Positions 61,284 through 64,000 of a DNA stretch of 64,000 nt are shown here, piece by piece. The notes under the pieces were generated by a model. It did no database searches. It was not told the DNA's origin and saw only the letters and a list, made by a program, of their open reading frames with translations. This stretch comes from Ricinus communis. Taxonomy: Eukaryota; Streptophyta; Magnoliopsida; Malpighiales; Euphorbiaceae. The stretch spans positions 8,349,213 to 8,413,212 of the forward strand of contig NC_063264.1 of assembly GCF_019578655.1 (NCBI RefSeq), read 5' to 3'. Position 1 is the stretch's first letter, and each line of letters begins with the position of its first letter. Both the position numbers and the translations under genes were made by a program.

Positions 61284-61875
61284 CACAAACATCGGAGTAA
61301 ACAAGCTCAAGCTTAGCTTGTCTCCTAGTAGACTTCCTTGAAAAAGAAGCTCTATGTTGCCTGCCTGCCAAACAATGATCACAAAGGTCAAGTGCAATTG
61401 TAGTATCAACAGGATTGAGAGTTTTACCTGCTAGACATTTTAAACCCTTGTCACTCATGTGTTCCAATCTACGATGCCACAGGTTAGGAGAATTCTTCTC
61501 TTCCACTGTATTGAGCTCACCAGAACATACACTCAAATATGATTTGTACAAAGAGCAACACAACTCGCCTCGTGCAACTATCATAGAACCCTTGGACAAT
61601 TTCTATTTACCATCACCAAAGGTGTGTCTGAATCCTTCTTGATCAAGAACATTAGCAGACAACAAGTTAAGGCGTAGATCAGGAATATGACACATATTTT
61701 TCAATGTAAGCATGCACCCAACACTGGTCTTTACACGAATATCACCTAACCCAACAATGCTTGCTGAGCTCTGGTTACCCATTTTGACACTGCCAAAATC
61801 ACCAGCTTGGTAATTCATGAAGAACTCCTTTCTAGGAACACAATGGTATGAAGCACCTGTATCTACTAACTACTA
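61284..61875 (-). pseudogene. Copia protease and integrase N-terminal region
   Basis: Minus strand. Protease LVDTGASYHC (about 61868-61839) with intact DTG, then GDFGSVKMGN and the pre-integrase domain LWHRRLEHMS with the zinc-binding H-H-C-C of integrase (CDHCLAG). Stops at 61873-61875 with a neighbour, and at 61603-61605. Ends at the solo LTR junction (VYSDVCGP). Confidence 0.88.
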
Positions 61876-62790
61876 TGTGTCTAAACTATCAACATGATGA
61901 CACTCACTAGTTGCACAAATCAAGGTGACCTCATCATCACTTTTAGAAGCGGTTGCTGCAGTATTTTTGTCATCCCCCTCCTTTTGTGAATCATGCTTCT
62001 TCCTTTGTTCTCTTTTCAAGCGGAAACAATATTTCTTGATATGACCAGGCTTCTTGCAGTAATGACATGTAGCCACATTTCTCCCATCACTGGATTTGGA
62101 CCTACTCCTTGAGTTACCATGGCCTTTGGGACCCTGACTCTTGCTTCTTCCTCTGTTCTCCACAACAAGAGCTTGTGAATTGTCAACTCCCATCTCCTTC
62201 CTTCTGATCTCTTCATTAAACATGCTTTCTTTAATCACATCTAAAGATAGCACGCTATCCGGAGCAGAGTTACTAATAGTCATAACCAAGATCTCCCAAC
62301 TATCTGGCAAAGAACTCAACAAGAACAAAGCCTGTAACTCATCATCAAGAACAATCTTCATAGTAGTCAACTTGTTAATAATATCCTGGAAGTCACTAAA
62401 ATGCTCAGAAACAGACTTCTCACCTTTAAGTTTCAAATTAATAAGTCTTTTAATTAGTGAAGCTTTGTTATAAGCAGTTTTCCTTTCATATAGACCTTCC
62501 AACTTCTTCCACAAATCATAAGGGTCGGACTCTTGTGACACATGGTTGAATATGCTAATGTCAACCCATTGCCTAATAGTCCCCAAAGTCTTTCTTTTCA
62601 ACTTTACCCAATCTTTTTCTTCCATTTTATCTGGTTTAGATGGTTTAGAAACACTACCATCCGAATTAGTGACAGTTTCAATTGGGTCATACAAGTTTTT
62701 GCAATATAACAAGTCCTCCATCATAGGTCTCCAAATAGAATAATTGGTTGATGTCAATTTAACCATCGAAATACTACTACTCGACTCCAT
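61873..62790 (-). pseudogene. Copia gag
   Basis: 305 open residues from the ATG at 62790: LTSTNYSIWRPMMEDLL at the start, the UBN2-type gag core (YDLWKKLEGLYERKTAYNK, LINLKLKGEKSVSEHFSDF), and a CCHC zinc knuckle CHYCKKPGHIKKYC near residues 242-255. In the family gag is continuous with pol; here a stop pair ends it before protease. It is itself undamaged. Confidence 0.9.
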
Positions 62791-62810
62791 AATGTGACTA
62801 ATTAACTTCC

Positions 62811-62823
62811 GGCTCTGATACCA
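62811..62823 (-). other. Copia primer binding site
   Basis: TGGTATCAGAGCC on the minus strand, three bases inside the 5' LTR; complementary to initiator methionine tRNA. Confidence 0.93.
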
Positions 62824-62826
62824 AGT

Positions 62827-63535
62827 TGTAGGGATTGGAAGGGGGTCACAACGACACCCACAATGTCACACAATCAAGACAACCAACCAATTATGCAATC
62901 CAATCAACCCAAATTGTCACACAACCAAATTAACAAAGGAAACTAGCAACTAAATGCAGTAAATAACCAGCTATAACAAAAGAAAATAATAGCAAACAAC
63001 ACACACGATTTATACGTGGAAAACCCCTTCGATGTGAAGAGTAAAAATCGCGGGACCTTTTGAGGAGTCCACCCTTAACTTCTCTTATTTATAAATTGAG
63101 GGAAAAAGAACCCCAAATCAGTCTACAAAGGATTCACAACCCACCAACAAACACCAACAATAAGAGAATTGAAATAGAGAACAAAAAAAAGTAGAATTCA
63201 CCTAAAAATAGCAGCTCTGTCCAGAGACAATTCCCGATGAACCGGAGCTCCAATTGACGATCCGAACGGTCAGAATGTAGCCCGTGTGTCCTCAACAAGC
63301 TGACAAAATTTCAGCAAAATCCAACGGTGGGATCTTCTCTAGCAAAATCTAAAAATTGCTGCTCCCTTCACACACTAAGTGTCTACACAATAGCCTCTAC
63401 AAGCTTCTCTTGGAAGCCACAAAACCCATGCCAAAATAGACCCAAAAATAAGACATAACAAGTTCATCATAAAAGCCCATAATATATGTGTCTAAAAATA
63501 ATAAAAATATTGTAAGATGGGCTTGACCCATAACA
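62827..63535 (-). mobile_element. Copia 5' LTR (709 bp)
   Basis: Plus-strand ends TGTAGGGATTGG and CCCATAACA. An internal 88-base deletion relative to the other LTR lies near 63339, joining TCTTCTCT to AGCAAAATC. Confidence 0.93.
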
Positions 63536-63871
63536 ATCACTGCCTTCAAGAATTATTTTGATCAGCATGGATTTCAACGTGTTAATATTCAATTGAGTGG
63601 CTACATTTGTTACAAGTAGCAGGGACATACTTTCCATAATTATCCATCAATGACATTCCATTTCCAAGGAGCTGATTTCTTTGTGGAACCAGAGCATGTG
63701 TACTTGACTGTTCAGGATCGTGGTGCTTTTTGTGTAGCATTGCAACCAATATCACCCCAGCAGAGCACTATAATCGGAGCATTAAATCAAGCAAACACTC
63801 AGTTCATTTATGATGCAGCTAACCGACAGCTTCTCTTCACTCCTGAGAATTGCCAGGATCATGTCGTATGA

Positions 63872-64000
63872 TACAATCACAAGGAGAAGGGATGCTCTAG
63901 GCAAAATAAATTAGTAAATGTAGAATTAAAAAAAGCTTGTCTTTAATTTGCTGATTGCCCGTTATGGCTAGTGCGTTCAATCGAACTATGAAATTTAGAT
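63872..64000 (+). other. 3' flank of the aspartic protease pseudogene
   Basis: Sequence after the stop contains AATAAA at 63905-63910, a possible polyadenylation signal 34 bases downstream. Confidence 0.45.

Larger units (their letters stand above)
55808..63535 (-). mobile_element. Copia element, Tork/Tnt1-like, inserted in the protease
   Basis: A minus-strand element bounded by LTRs 55808-56604 and 62827-63535, flanked by the perfect 5 bp duplication ATCAC (55803-55807 and 63536-63540). Primer binding site and polypurine tract are in place. Coding order gag, protease, integrase, RT, RNase H defines Copia; the sequence is close to tobacco Tnt1 in my memory, so the Tork lineage. Coding is broken by several stops and by a solo LTR at 59214-61278. 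The element is about 7.7 kb including that LTR, 5.7 kb without it. Confidence 0.95.
54792..63871 (+). pseudogene. Nepenthesin/CDR1-type aspartic protease, split by nested retroelements
   Basis: Intronless. Coding parts are 54792-55807 and 63541-63871 (63536-63540 repeats the target site). Removing the insertion gives 448 codons plus stop without frameshift, the normal size for this family. Features: signal peptide (residues about 1-25), FSLELVHR propeptide motif, catalytic DTG at 109-111, the cysteine-rich insert typical of nepenthesins, GGGIIGLN, second catalytic DSG at 321-323 and a C-terminal NTQFIYDAANRQLLFTP. Three in-frame stops occur besides the insertion: TAG 55047-55049 (codon 86), TGA 55155-55157 (codon 122, where the family has Cys) and TAG 63617-63619 (codon 365). 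Family members are secreted or apoplastic; CDR1 acts in disease resistance signalling. This copy is dead unless stops are read through. Confidence 0.9.

Noticed and set aside
1..64000. CRISPR array, operons, bacterial-style systems, tRNA or rRNA genes
   Set aside because: The tandem arrays seen are LTR-internal units with variable linkers, not spacer-repeat arrays; no tRNA cloverleaf or rRNA segment was recognised by eye.

Overview
The window looks like a plant nuclear chromosome segment from a eudicot. It is very AT-rich, with intron-containing genes that use GT-AG splice sites, plant-type aspartic proteases, a plant EF-hand/zinc-finger gene, and many plant retroelements (Tnt1-like Copia, Ty3/gypsy, L1-type LINE, Helitron tails, Mutator-like MITEs). 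A chimeric fragment of organelle DNA is also present. Nothing bacterial or viral in organisation is seen. A Malpighiales-like host is a guess only.

Layout. 1-10.7 kb: AT-rich intergenic DNA with MITEs, a Helitron 3' end and a 2.4 kb solo LTR (2777-5209, TSD GTTCA). 10.7-12.1 kb: the first four exons of a membrane-type aspartic protease on the minus strand; its C-terminal half is missing. 12.9-18.9 kb: a decayed Ty3/gypsy element whose gag is split by a second solo LTR of the same family (15362-18180, TSD TAAAT). 18.9-26.1 kb: gene-free AT-rich DNA with another MITE and a second Helitron end. 26.2-27.0 kb: plastid psbC joined to mitochondrial rps7, both broken. 27.4-28.8 kb: the only gene here that looks complete, a three-exon EF-hand-like/ZZ-like zinc protein with a TATA box. 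29.3-33.9 kb: a broken LINE. 34.6-41.6 kb: three partial direct copies (A, B, C) of a retroelement-derived unit. 41.7-42.2 kb: a textbook MULE-type MITE with a 9 bp TSD. 43.0-44.3 kb: a second LINE fragment. 47.3-51.1 kb: a decayed gypsy element without integrase, abutting an F-box fragment (51.1-51.6 kb). 51.8-54.8 kb: a duplicated promoter region. 54.8-63.9 kb: an intronless nepenthesin/CDR1-type aspartic protease pseudogene, split by a 7.7 kb Tnt1-like Copia element (TSD ATCAC), itself split by a third solo LTR (59214-61278, TSD GGGAC).

Host genes are few: two aspartic proteases (one truncated, one dead), one apparently intact calcium/zinc-type protein, and an F-box fragment. The rest is a layered record of transposition. 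The most striking signals are the three solo LTRs with perfect 5 bp TSDs and a shared internal array of dyad-symmetric units (about 4, 7 and 4 copies), the two-step nested insertion into the protease with its reading frame preserved, and the plastid-mitochondrion-nucleus chimera.
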